Part shown: piece by piece, positions 49,729-61,506 of the stretch
Numbering within the stretch: position 1 is the first letter of the stretch
Layout of the letters: each line of letters begins with the position of its first letter
From: Centropus unirufus
Lineage: Eukaryota > Chordata > Aves > Cuculiformes > Centropidae
Length of the DNA: 64,000 nucleotides
Direction: 5' to 3'
Assembly (NCBI GenBank): GCA_013397695.1
Contig: VYZI01000136.1
Coordinates: forward strand, 742,488-806,487
Made by a program: the position numbers and the translations under genes
Notes under the pieces: model-generated
What the model was told of the DNA's origin: nothing
Databases searched by the model: none
The model's input: only the letters and a program-made list of their open reading frames with translations

Positions 49729-52190
49729 TATTAGTTTTTCACTAATATTTGAAATTGGGAATTACTTTAACTTAGACAAAAATATGGGAATAATTTTAAT
49801 GTATAAAATTACCTCCACTCTTCTGCATGTGAGTCAACAAAAAAGGCCTTTTGTCCTGTTAAAGAGCCTGTGAAAGACTTTAAGTGCCAGACTGCCAAAT
49901 TGAATGTTTAATTTCATATATAGAATTGGGCAAACTTTGATTGTCTAAATCCCCCTCCTCATTTGCAGCTTTCTTTTTCATACTTGACATTTCACAACCA
50001 TCATGTCATTACCTAAGGTGTTTAGAAATATGTTTTTCACTTGGAGACAGTTCTGTCTTCTGCATTAGATTGTTTACATGATGCATTCTGAAGCAGGAGA
50101 ATGTAAAAATATATGAATTCAAAGAATTCAGTAAGGCTTTCCATGGTTTTAGACAAATCAATTAAATGGTTACTCTGTACCACGACCATGCTTTGATTTT
50201 GTGTTAAGGAATAAATCAGTTCCCAAAAGTAGAGATTTTATTCATACAGGAAAACCTGAATAAAAAATAGTGACCTTTATCCTGACCCTTTCAGCTTTCA
50301 GCTCTAGTGCTACCAGACCCGCTTCAGGGCTCTGCAAAAACTTCCAGATCTGTCTGCACTGATCATATTACAAACCCAATGCCTTTCCTTTTTGATTATT
50401 CCTAATGCCAGTATCCCATTGAGTAGTTCCAAAAGTGGCAGGAATATGTCTGATAACGCTAATAACCTGCAAATCAGTTTCAAGGTCCACTAGGCATATA
50501 AGAATATACTTAATTTTTACTTCTGCCACCAAGTATTTAATCATATGCTTAACATGGAGTCCCATCAAAGGCAATTACAGTTGAGTGCTTGATGCTCAAC
50601 TGAACACCCATGACCCTCAGAAAAGAAACCTAAGTTTTCATTGAAGGTGTTTTTGTGTTTTTATGAGTTAAGAAGTGATTTGGGATGTCTGAGTTCGTGT
50701 CAACCTTTATAAATTAATTAATTATAGGTGAATAAAGATATAATCATGCTGTAAAGTGAACATTTATTGAATCAATAACCCCACCCCCTTCTTTTTTAAG
50801 CATTTAGCAGAGCTGTTGTCTCAAAACTCTTGAGTGAAATTTCCATTCAATAAAGGTAACTATTACCTCACAGTGAAAAGGCAGATCTTCCTTAAAGAAA
50901 CTTCAAAAAGAGACAAAGGATAAATGAATGCAATTACCCTGGGAAATAGAGGTAAAGAGTTCACTGCAACAGGACATATTTTCAACAGGACTTACAAGCT
51001 TTCAGAGGAAAGAAACATCTAGGAATACATTTACCCATTACATCTACATTTACCCTGACAGCATCCTGTCTTTCTGCCTTTCCAAAGGGCAGGAAAACAT
51101 AACCTGTCAAGTGCACCAGTATCTCCAGCAGCCGTGCATGTAACTTGGGTCATGAGCTTAAACCAGATGCTGGGCATACCTAAACATAATTAACACACCT
51201 CAAGCTAGAGAAAGTGAATCCCAAGTGATAGGAACTTGAACAAGAATTTTGCCTTGAAGTCACGTAGGAAAGGCTAGGTTGGTTTTTTTTATTATTTTAA
51301 AGTATGTTAATATAACTCTTCCTTGTCCCCGACCAAGATTCCTTGCCTGAAGGACAATACCAACAGATAATGCTGTCTGAATTCATGGATAAGAACAAGA
51401 ATGGCTATAGAGAATGAAGTTAGCACAGAGGGATCACAGGAAAGGATTATAAGCTCTGTTCTAACCTTCCTGAACTTGAACTGGTACATAATCACTCACA
51501 AGATGGTCCTAGTTTGCCTGGAGGGAGATTCTGGAGTAGAAATATCAACTTCTGATTTTTTCTGCTTAGACATGATGAGCATTTGTTTGAGATTTACCTC
51601 ATGGGTTAGTACTTAGGCCAGTGTCCTGTCGCATTTTCCACAGTATAATTTAAGAAACCAGATCAGCAGCACTACACGGTTTTTCTTAATGTGCTGTGTT
51701 GGGGATTAAAAAAAAAGGTTCAGGTTACTTTGTTAGAGGTGGGATCCAGATATGCTAGTTCTTCTGTTCTTTATGAAGTGTCATACTCTTAATTCTTTGT
51801 TCTTATAGCATTTTTTTTCTACAGTAAGCAGCAAGAACAGCAGGAGCAAAATACTGTCATATAGGAGACTTGAAAGAGGGGGAAAACCCCAACCAACCAA
51901 TCAAAACCCCACCTAGATCTAGGGTAAATCACATTTAGTGAGAGTCACATCTTTGCTCTGGTCCATTCTACCAACTCAAAGATAGTTAACTGGGAGAAGC
52001 ATACTAGTACCTAAATGACCTTGGGTTTTTGTTTGCATTCAAAAGGATAAAGGAAGTTAAATTAATGATTTAGGAATTTTAAACTCACACTAATGCAAGT
52101 GCCTTTTCCATCAAACATCTTGGCATATTTGTTAAAGGTTTAATCAACTTGTAATACATATCAAAACAATTACTTTTTGCTTATTTATTT

Positions 52191-52537
52191 GATTCATAGG
52201 ATGGCTTGGGTCAGAAGGGAACTTAAATATCATCCTGTTGAACACCCCTGAAATAGTCAGGGACACCTTCCCTTCGATCAAGTTGCTCAAAGCCTCTTCT
52301 AACCTGGCCTCGGACAGCTCCAGGGAGAGGCATCCATGGCTTCTCTGGACAACACGTGATAGTGCCTCACCGTCCTCAGAGGAAAAAATTTCTTCCTAAT
52401 ATCTAGCCTAAATCTCCACTCTTTCAGCTTAAAACCATTACCCCCTTGTCTTATCCCTGCACTTGCTGATAAAAAGTCCCTCCCCTGCTTCCCCGTAGTC
52501 TCCCCTTTAAGTACCGGAAGGCTTCTGTAAGGTGCTA
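52191..52537 (-). mobile_element. CR1 LINE 3' portion, truncated (copy H)
   Basis: A reverse-complement CR1: GATTCATAGGATGGCTTGGG, TCAGAAGGGAACTTAAATAT, GTCAGGGACACCTTCCCTTC, GTTGCTCAAAGCCTCTTCT, AGTGCCTCACCGTCCTC, AATTTCTTCCTAATATCTAG, CTTTCAGCTTAAAACCATTA and GTACCGGAAGGCTTCTGTAA. On the minus strand the ORF2-tail string FRLDIRKKFF is still readable. Same subfamily type as D and E. Confidence 0.95.
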
Positions 52538-55398
52538 TTTCACCAGTGATTACTATTTTCCAGTTATTAAACACTACAAAATATTGATTGTCAAACAGAC
52601 CAACTTGTGAAATAAAACTTGGTGGCTTTTAAAAACAGGGACTACAAGTTGGTTTTGACATTCATAACCACTGCTAACTTAAAAAAAAAACAAGCCCAAG
52701 GAAAGGAGGTTTGTATTTTATGGCAGTTGTAGGATAAATGTTGGAAAAGTGAGTAAATGTCTTATGCAGAGAGAACACAAAATGTTCATTGAGCTGTGGG
52801 TCATGGAGCAGGAGTAAAAGCTTAAATAATGACACTAGCACAACTAATGCATTTGTAATAAAGGCTGAATCAATATTAGCATTTACTGTTGTGGAAAATA
52901 TTAGAAAAGATAAAATCACAACCAATACAGAGAAGAAAGAGGAATACAAATGAATAAGAAGAGAAAATAACTACCTAGTAAGGTGATCAAACCATCGTTT
53001 TTCTTGTGGAGAAACCACTACTACTGTAACCATGTGAAAGGAAGTGGTTTGCCTTCCACTGTCCAGAAGCAAAGGTGTCTTCTCCACATAGCAGGAAAAG
53101 AGGTGTCAGGCCTTGTGTCTCCCTCATCACCGTAGGGATTGAGCCCACCCCGATTTAGAACAATAAAATCCCAGATTCAACTGCATCTGTTGCCAGGACT
53201 TGTGTACTTGCTCTTTATGCCCATATAACCTAGACAGAAGATATGTGGTTGCTTTGATATCAGCTGTAGGGAGGCTTCAGGCACAACAGAAAGAGCAGTA
53301 GAACTTCAGACAACAGTAGTAGCCACAGGTGTCGGTAACAACTCCCACATCTGAGTTTAGAAAAGGATGCAAACAGAAATAAAGGAAAATCTATATTCAA
53401 TGTCCTCTGCCCTTGTAAGCTAGAATGATAAACACATCAATCTAGCCCATCCATCCATCATTTCTCACTAAGATTACTATTACGTGTTGCTTATCTGCTC
53501 TTCTTATCATCGAAAGTCTCATCTCTCCATTACCCTAGTTTTGTCTTCCACCTGCAAAAAATACACCCTAGCCTCATCATCCCTTAATGTACTCACCCTG
53601 AACCCTGTCTCTATAGCCTCACCAGGAAACACGGGTGTTGATACCAGTTATGTTCTTCCCACCACTAACAGAATGAGCTGAGAACCTGTGGCACATTCAG
53701 TTCTTATTCCTGATGAGCTGAGCAGTGTTAGTCACCAACTGATCAATCAATGAGTTTAGGTGTTTATTTTGGACCCCTCTAGGGAGGCCAGGATTAGCAG
53801 TGGGCTGCTGCCTGCTTCTCCAGGATATGTCACCTTGCAGCTCCTGTAAAAGCCTCCCAATAGGAACTTTCATAGGGGTTTTACACCCCCGGTGCTATGG
53901 TTAAAAGCCTAGAAGTGCTTGATATACAGATTTTTGTTCATATGTATCTAGAAATAAACATTTACAACCACATGTGCAGAGGAAAGGCATGGGGGCACTT
54001 CAAGGCACCCTAAATTGGAGTTTCTCTCCTACGGCCCTGAATCACATCTGTTCCCATATGGTATCATTCCCTGACTTGCATCATCAAAATAGGATGATGG
54101 CATAGCTCAGGCAAATGGACTAGCCAAAAACTACCTGACTGGTTTCTAACTGCATCTGCTCAGTGAGCTAGGTACCTGCATGATATTGCATAAAATATCA
54201 AACTTCATAGAAAACCTGCCATCAGGGACGTGGAGCTGGGGGGAGGGGTGGGGAATGGGGGAAGGACGTAGAGTGACTGCAGCAGCTCTGATTTGGATTA
54301 GCTAAAGCACTGTGGAACTGCACCCTTTGAGTGTAGTTGGCATTGCACCATGATTTATGAGCATCCTAATGCACACACACGTTCAGGAGCACGTGTGATA
54401 AATGTGGCAGAAAATCTTGGGGAGAAAGAAAAAGTACTGTTAATAAAAGCTTTAGGGAATGGCAGTACTTTGTCTATCTGCAAAGTATCTAGCACACAAT
54501 AGCAGTAAAAAAATAATAATAAAAAAAAATAAACAGGACTTTAGAACTGAGGAGGTTGGCAAGGGAATTGTTCACAGCCTCAGAAAGTTCACAGCCTCTG
54601 TGTGTGGAAATGAGATGTGAGCCCTGCCATCAATTTGAACTGTAGCACAGATGATCGAACACGGTGAACGTGCTCATGTTAAGGTGGCAGAGACAGAACC
54701 AGATGATTCACAGCCACATGGTATTCATCCTATTAAATGGAAATGAAGCATCCCCAGCTGAGGTACCAGCTCAGGGGAGGATTGAGGCTGAGGCCATAAA
54801 ATAGTAATGGTTGAGTGATTTTCCAATTACTCTAACAATGGTGAATGAGAAGGGCTGCCTGCCTACTCAGAGGTGCCATGCATGCTGTGGCCACAATCAT
54901 GCTTCCAGAAGAGTTATTTACAAACCTTTCTAAGCTCCCTCAGTTCATGTGTGATCTGGAACTTTAGGACTATGAGATATATGGACCCATCTGGATCCAT
55001 AACTACCTCTCCCCTCCCCAGAGAAAAGGTCTGATCATACAGCAGACGTGCACTGTGGGTCTCCTGATAAAGGTCCAATCATCTAGAACCATTTGAAAGT
55101 TCACCAAGATCAAGGGAAATTCTTCTATCATCTTCAATTATCTTTTGTAGCAAGCTTTAAACAAAGCCATCTGGTCAAAACATCTTCACAACAGAAAACA
55201 CAGTTTCAGAGGAAGTCTTGAGACCATTGCTTTTCTTTGCCTTTTGGTTTTCACCCTTCACTATTTTTCCTCCCTCCACTAATTAGAGATATCTTAGCTG
55301 TCCCTCAGTGAAGTGTAACATGGAAGGTATGGATGATGCTCCTTCTTATGTCTTTTGGCATTTCCATGGACAGGTCTGCATTAAGTGCTATGAGGATT
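52538..55398. other. Unique spacer, somewhat richer in G+C, no gene seen
   Basis: No gene recognised. 53,700-55,100 is less AT-rich than the window average and includes a strong G-quadruplex motif (54238-54261). A short A/T-rich run lies at 54508-54533. No open frame of note. Confidence 0.6.
54238..54261 (+). other. Canonical G-quadruplex motif, short loops
   Basis: G runs of 6, 4, 4 and 5 lie at 54238-54243, 54245-54248, 54250-54253 and 54257-54261, with loops of 1, 1 and 3 bases (A, T, AAT). Short loops and long runs make it the most stable-looking quadruplex candidate in the window. Folding is predicted, and no promoter or gene is seen beside it. Confidence 0.75.
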
Positions 55399-55750
55399 TG
55401 GAGAGAAAGAGGTTAAGGGGAGACCTTATTACCCTTGTTGTAATGAGGTGGGTATTAGTCTCTTCTCCCAAGTAATAAGTGATAGGAGGAGAGGAAATGG
55501 CTTCAAGTTACACCAGGGGAGGTTTAGACTGGATGTTAGGAAAAAAGTCTTTACTGAAAGAGTTGTGAAGCCCTGGAACAAGCTGCCTGTCCAGGGAAGT
55601 GGTAGAGTCCCCATACCTGGAAGTGTTAAAAAAAACGTGTAGGTGTGGCATTTTGTGACATGGTTGAGTAGTCACAGTGGTGTTGGCCTGACAGTTGGGC
55701 TTGATGATCTTAGTCAACTTTTCCAACATTAATGATTCTATGACCCTGTG
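55399..55750 (+). mobile_element. CR1 LINE 3' portion, truncated (copy I)
   Basis: About 350 bp: GAGAGAAAGAGGTTAAGGGG, AGACCTTATTACCC, GGTATTAGTCTCTTCTCCCA, TTCAAGTTACACCAGGGGAG, CCCTGGAACAAGCTGCC, GTCCAGGGAAGTGGTAGAGT, GTGGTGTTGGCCTGACAGTT and GGGCTTGATGATCTTAG, then ATTAATGATTCTATGACC. One frame still reads GNGFKLHQGRFRLDVRKK, typical of the CR1 ORF2 C-terminus. Its 3'UTR matches copy A rather than copies D-H. Confidence 0.96.
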
Positions 55751-56644
55751 AGTTCATGAATGCAGCCTGGAGTTAAAGCTGTCATATGTGGACAAAGGTG
55801 ACCAAACAATATAGTCTGCAGCTCCTGTAGATCGTTCTATATTACATGACAAACTCTGCAAACTGCAAATGCAGAGTTATCTCCAGCTTACCATGTTTGA
55901 AGGGGAAAATGACCCAGTCTCGATACCCATCGTTGCAGCAACAGACCTCTGCATTAGTGGGGACACCAAATTTTTTGGCAGAGGCTGCTGTCATCATTTA
56001 GGTGGCCTTGACAGGGGCCCAGGGCTCTAGGATGCTCCTGCTCTAATGTATCCAACAGAGTTAACAAAAAATCACCTCCTTACTCAGGTGGCATTTCTGG
56101 AGATGGTATTGACGTGCCCTCATCATATAAACGACACACCTCAAGATATCTGCAGTTTATTGAGGCATGAATCTCCTTATAAAGGTATCAGATTTGAACC
56201 CTTTGAAGGAATCAATGGCAAGATGAAGTAGAGGAAGTAGACCTCACTTCAAGGCAAAGTTTAGGCTGAGGCAAGGAGGCATGACAACTGACAAAGCAGA
56301 AAAACAGTCAATGCACCAATCAATGATATGATCTAAACTGGGTGCTAGGAGAATCTACCCAGCCCTACCAAGATGGGTAAATATGTAATGGCATAGGAAC
56401 AAGAAGTGTGTCCTAAAGATATTGCTGATGCGCTAAATTTTTAGCAGGAGCATAGGCACAAACACACAAAGGGAGACGCATCACAAACCTATCTCTTCAG
56501 CTACATCACCTTGCCAGGTGTAGGGCAATGTTGAGTAATTTTTCTATGAATTTCGATGTCTCTTCCTTAGGAAGTTGCTGCTAAAGCACATGTATGTTCA
56601 ATCAACAGAAACAAGCTGGCATCTTGTACTGAAATAGGAAAGTT

Positions 56645-56682
56645 AAATCAAATCAAATCAAATTGAATCAAATGAGATCAAA
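56645..56682. repeat. Imperfect (AAATC)n pentamer repeat
   Basis: About seven units of an AAATC/TCAAA pentamer. The first half is perfect and the second half is broken by G and T changes (AATTGAATCAAATGAGATCA). Confidence 0.85.
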
Positions 56683-59265
56683 GCTATACAGAAAGAAAAC
56701 ACCTCCAACAAAGCTTGAGCATCCTCAAATCAAGATTCAGATAAGCAGGAGAAATATTGTGAGGTTTTTTTCATGGCTCATTCAATCCTTCTACCTAGAA
56801 GTGGGAAACATAATTGCTGAAAACTTGTGGCTACAATTTTCTTGTATGGATATTCTCCCATCTTTGCTGTTTGGACGACTCATCAGATTTATTTTTTTCT
56901 TTTGCTAAAGGAAAAATTTCAATTCATCTAGCTGTAGGCTTGACCGAAAACCAGCAGGAGTCATTCAATGGGTGAAAACATTTTCAACATTTTTATTTAA
57001 TTCACCTTCATAGACCATTTAGGACTGCTCTACTAGGCCGGTAGCTGACCTGTTTTCTTTGAAGGAGCTGTGTAGATACTGAAAGATATATGTTGAAATA
57101 GTGTTATTGTAGCTTTTTGAATTAGATATATCATCTTTAGTCAATGAAATCTGTATCTAAGAATAGGAGGAATCATAGTTCTTTAAGTACCAACCTTTTG
57201 TTCATTGATTACCGAGAGAACTTAGACAATGACCTTAGATCAAGCACTGAGATTTCAGATTCATATGCATAAATTAATTGACTTTTCTGTAAATTTTCAA
57301 GGCTTTCACCACCTTCAGTGGTCAAAGGAGAGTTTTTCATCCCTCTGATACTCACTGCAGAATAGCCTGTGAATCGAGCAACATACTGCTTTGCAGACAC
57401 AAAGTGATAATGGGATTTTTTTTTGCTGCATTCCCGGAGCAGAAGGATCTGTCCTCTTTGCTTTTTTCCTTGAAGCTGCAGTAGGTAAGGCAGTCAGATT
57501 TTATCAGAGAGGAAAGGAAGTTCAAGAACACTCAGTAGAATGTGTTTGTCCGTCATGTCATGTGGGAGTTAAACTTTCCCTGCGGTGCAGATAAAAAGTG
57601 GCCAAGTTGTAGCATGGACGTACATCCTTGCTACCAAGTGCATCGTTTCCATGTGTTGCTCTAGGTCATTCTTAAATCACACTGGCTGTTGAAATTACTA
57701 AGGTATATAATGTGAACTGAGAGGCTTGTGTAGTCTTACCACAGCAAGAATGTTACCTTATTTTTTTCTATATCAGTGGTCAAAAAGTAAGTTAGGATTG
57801 TGATACACACAAATAGTGAGTTAGTTTTAACTTCTGATTTTTCCATTTATCTAGATGTTTACCTAAAGTGTCAGTAGAGCTGTATTATTTCTACAGTTCC
57901 CCTTGACATGGTTAAACAACAGACAAAGCACAAAAAGTCATCAGAGAAAGAAAACCTGATATGGGGTCCCACTGAAGTGAATAGGAGTCATATCCGCTAT
58001 CTTAGAAAGTTCTGAGAAAGCCGTCAAGTATTTAATTTCAGAAGTAAGACCCTTTTCAAGGCTTCAATGTGAAGAAGGAAATACTTTTTGTGCCTGATTG
58101 GTTAGAAAAGTGGATGAAAGAATCTTAATATATTTTTATTTTACATTAAGATTTGGTTCAAATCTGTATAAATCACACTTGAGACCCTCTGTCTGGCCAG
58201 TACATCCTTGTTTTCTGTTTACTGTCATCCTTTATTAGGTCTGTCCACCTGCTTTCCACTACTGTGCATTGGAGTATCCTCTCTTTAGAGCTGATAATAG
58301 AATAAATGTAAGTGTAGCAATGCAATGCATGTTGTATTTTAACCACAAAAATCTCATTCCTGACTTTTTGCAGTTGACCTGAAAAGCGTAACAAAGTTAA
58401 TATATTATTAACAGTTTGCTTTGAAAATTCAGCTGGGATCATAAGAGAACAGATCAAAAACCATCACTCAAATTGATGGCACAATGCTGCCAAGGAACAA
58501 GCTGACCTAATATTTACAGGTCATTTTGAACAACAGCAATGATCTGGTTCCACCCCAATATGATCCCTTTGCACCTAGGTTGCATTGCAAATATCCTGGA
58601 TATTAGCCATATGTCTCCATGTGACATAAACCATCTGCTAGTGGCTAGCTGGCATAATTGGATGATATATTGCCTTCAATTGCAGGATGTGGCAGAAAGA
58701 TACATGAAGACATGTGAGATAAGAAGGTCACAGGCAGAACTCACTGAATAAATGAATGGTTCCTTGAGGAGCTTTGCTAGCTGGTATAAGTCACTTGTCC
58801 CACGGGAGAAAGAGCATTTATAATAGCTACAAATGTAAGTACCTTCAGAAAGGCTTTGATATTAAAGTCTTTAGATCCCATGATTGAAGTCAGGTCTTTT
58901 AATTTATTGGCCTCCTGATTTTTCCTCAAATAAAAGATCCAAACATTTATTGTGGCTAATATCGACCAATATGAGCTCTGTTAATGATATTTTTACTATA
59001 GTTAATAGCAAATATGCTATTTGCTGGGTACATGACAGAGACTGGGTCATGTGAGTTCCTATGTGCCTAAAGAAATTAGAAGTGCCTTTTATCAATTTGC
59101 GATTCATGGCAAAGAAAACTTAATACAGTTAAAACTGGAAGGGAGAAGTTGTAAATTTTTGTATGAGCCAAAGCAAAAAATGTCGCAGTAGGGCAAGCAA
59201 ATGTGCTGTACTGTACCTTTGGTGAAAATCATTTCAGCAGAGAGGGAATTTGGAAATTTGGAATT

Positions 59266-59290
59266 ATTTAATTTTTTTATTTTTTTTTAA
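59266..59290. repeat. T-rich low-complexity run
   Basis: T runs of 7 and 9 separated by single A bases. No further structure seen. Confidence 0.75.
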
Positions 59291-61092
59291 GAAAAGCATT
59301 TCAGGGTTCTTTTCTTCACAATAAGCACTCTATTCAACAGTATTAACAAGGTCTAAACAGCTGTGAACATCACTGTAATTTCCTGCTTCTAAAGTTTACC
59401 TGTAGTCAAGATGTCAAAAGCAGGTGCAATGGTATAAGTTACTTTGAACTGGATGGCCCCAAAGCTCCAAAACGATAAGAAAAGAGGACATCTTGACAAA
59501 TATATACTTTCTTGTCAGATACAAACATGACTCAGTGGGAAGATTTAATTCATTGCTTAAGCAAGATGGAACATCCTTAGAGGACATTTTGGGAAAGCAC
59601 TTCAACAATCCATGTGCATTCAGGAGCATAGGGTGAGGAATAAAGCATTGTCAATTATACTGAGGCTTGAAAAAATGTTACAAACTGTGTATATTTTATG
59701 AATGTCATTTAAAAATACTCTCAATTTTCATCAATTTATTCACTATGCACTATCAAGTTGTTGAAAAAAAAATATAGAGAAATTACTTAAAAACAGCATT
59801 TAGTTGTGGAGTTAGGCAACAGAAATGAGGTATTTTAGTCCATCTATGTAAACATCACATGGATTTTGGTTGTAATAAGCATAGTTAGGTTTCAGAAACA
59901 GGACTAGAATTCAAGGGTGTTCAATACCTCTGAAAAGTAGATCATTTTAACTGTGTGCTAAATATAGAAATGTGTGCCTAGCTTTCTGCAGCGCTGTTGA
60001 AAAGTTTGGCCTCTGGTCATAATTGCTCATGAAAAAATGCAATGCAAGATTAAACACCTCAAACAATAGTTTTAATGGCAAAGATAAGTAACTTGATCTA
60101 AACTCACAGGGTCTTATCACTTTAAAATGCACTGACTTCAACATTTAACTATGAAAGAAGCTGCCATTAAGTCTGCATATTTTAAAATCACAATCTTAAT
60201 GAATGTAGGAGTTAACGTAACTCTACAAATGAAGGGGAAGAGGGCTATAGTTCTCAAGTAAAAAGCAATAGTATTTTTCTACAGCTTTTGAAAATGGTGA
60301 TGAAAGTGAGGGTTAGAGTGGAATGGAAAGAGTAAGTAGCGAGGATGTATTAAGTAAAAACATTGAAAACACAATTACTACTAGCCGCCCGTCACCTGAA
60401 GCATAGAATGAAGTGCAGGGCAAGGCTTGCTTTGAAAGATAAAACATATGCTAAGAATTATGTTAAAATCTACCTTTTGAAAGTATTATTTGACATCCAG
60501 AATCTGTACTGCATCACTCTGCTCTTCTCAGACATTTTACTTTACCTTGTAGAATGTCAAATCTCTTTGAGTGTGACATCATAAGAATTTTCCTCTGACT
60601 GCAGCCAACAGAGTGGCTGAGTCTTTTAGTAGAAAGGTAATAAAAGGAACTCTCTACAAAAAGCTGGAAGAAGCAAGGTACAGAGTGGAAAGAACTCCCA
60701 AAGGGAGGAACTCTCTGTAACTGGTGGAGAACAACCCATGACCTGAATAACACGGAGATGCTTATAAAAGAACAGGTACTTCTCTTCCTTTGCTTGTTTT
60801 GAGAGCAGATGCATATTCATGTGGCAGACTTCATCACAGATTTTTGAGGCATGGATCATGTCTTTTTGTGTATACATAGTTAACACAGAGATAACCTTAA
60901 AAGATTTGGAGGCTTTCAAGGAAGGGCTGAGATCTTGTTTCTCATTGTATCTCTAAACTGATATCACAAGTAACTGCCAGAAAGAGACAATCTTCTGTTT
61001 AGAGGAGGAAGGAAGTGCTTAGTCTGCAGTGACTATCAGTCAGATTCATCCCGACTATCAAGTATAAGATTAGGACGGCTGGAAGTTTCCAG

Positions 61093-61506
61093 AGGGCTGG
61101 AGCACCTCCCATATAAAGACAGACTGAGAGAACCTGGTTAGAGAAGATAGGATGCTGTGGAGACCTTAGAGCAGGCTTCCAGAAGGAGGAAAGCTGGGGA
61201 GGGGGCCTTTATCAGATAGTGTAGGGATAGGATGAGGGAGAACATTTTTAAGATGAAAGAGGGAAGATTTAGAGTAGATGTTAGGAAGAATTTTTTTCCT
61301 GTGAGGTTGGTGAGGTACTGCAAAGGTTTTCCAGAGAAGTCATGGATGCTCTATCCCTGGAGGTGTTCAAGGCAAGGTTGAATGAAGTTTTGAGCAACCT
61401 GACCCAATGGAAGATGTCCCTGCCTATTCCAGGGGTGTTGGAATTGTATGATCTTTAAGATCCTTTCCAACCCAACCCATTCTATGACTGTATATTTCTA
61501 TGATGA
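61093..61506 (+). mobile_element. CR1 LINE 3' portion, truncated (copy J)
   Basis: Visible blocks are AGGGCTGGAGCACCTCCCAT, ATAAAGACAGACTGAGAGAA, AGTGTAGGGATAGGATGAGG, GATTTAGAGTAGATGTTAGG, TTCCTGTGAGGTTGGTGAGG, AGAGAAGTCATGGATGCTCT, CCCTGGAGGTGTTCAAGGCA and GATGTCCCTGCCTATTCCAG, then ATCCTTTCCAACCCAACCCA and TTCTATGACTG. Closest in the window to copy G (same 3' type and orientation). No intact frame. Confidence 0.96.

Larger units (their letters stand above)
41611..52190. other. 10.6-kb unique non-coding stretch, no gene seen
   Basis: No recognised gene or transposon. It contains a G/T-rich tract with quadruplex potential (43559-43631), a C/T-rich acceptor-like tract ending at 43954, a run of 13 A (45147-45159) and a hairpin (49692-49728). 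Open frames up to about 120 codons (for example plus 49267-49632) have no identifiable domain. Confidence 0.6.
55751..61092. other. Unique AT-rich non-coding stretch, no gene seen
   Basis: No gene recognised. It holds a TCAAA-type pentamer repeat (56645-56682), a small palindrome at 58149-58165 (AGATTTG, GTT, CAAATCT) and a T-rich run (59266-59290). Open frames up to 97 codons show no family features. Confidence 0.6.

Noticed and set aside
55448..55642. Plus-strand frame containing GNGFKLHQGRFRLDVRKK
   Set aside because: This is the ORF2 C-terminus of CR1 copy I, truncated and without catalytic domains.
58149..58165. tRNA B-box-like GGTTCAAATC
   Set aside because: No A box or cloverleaf surrounds it. 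The string is part of a small AT-rich palindrome.
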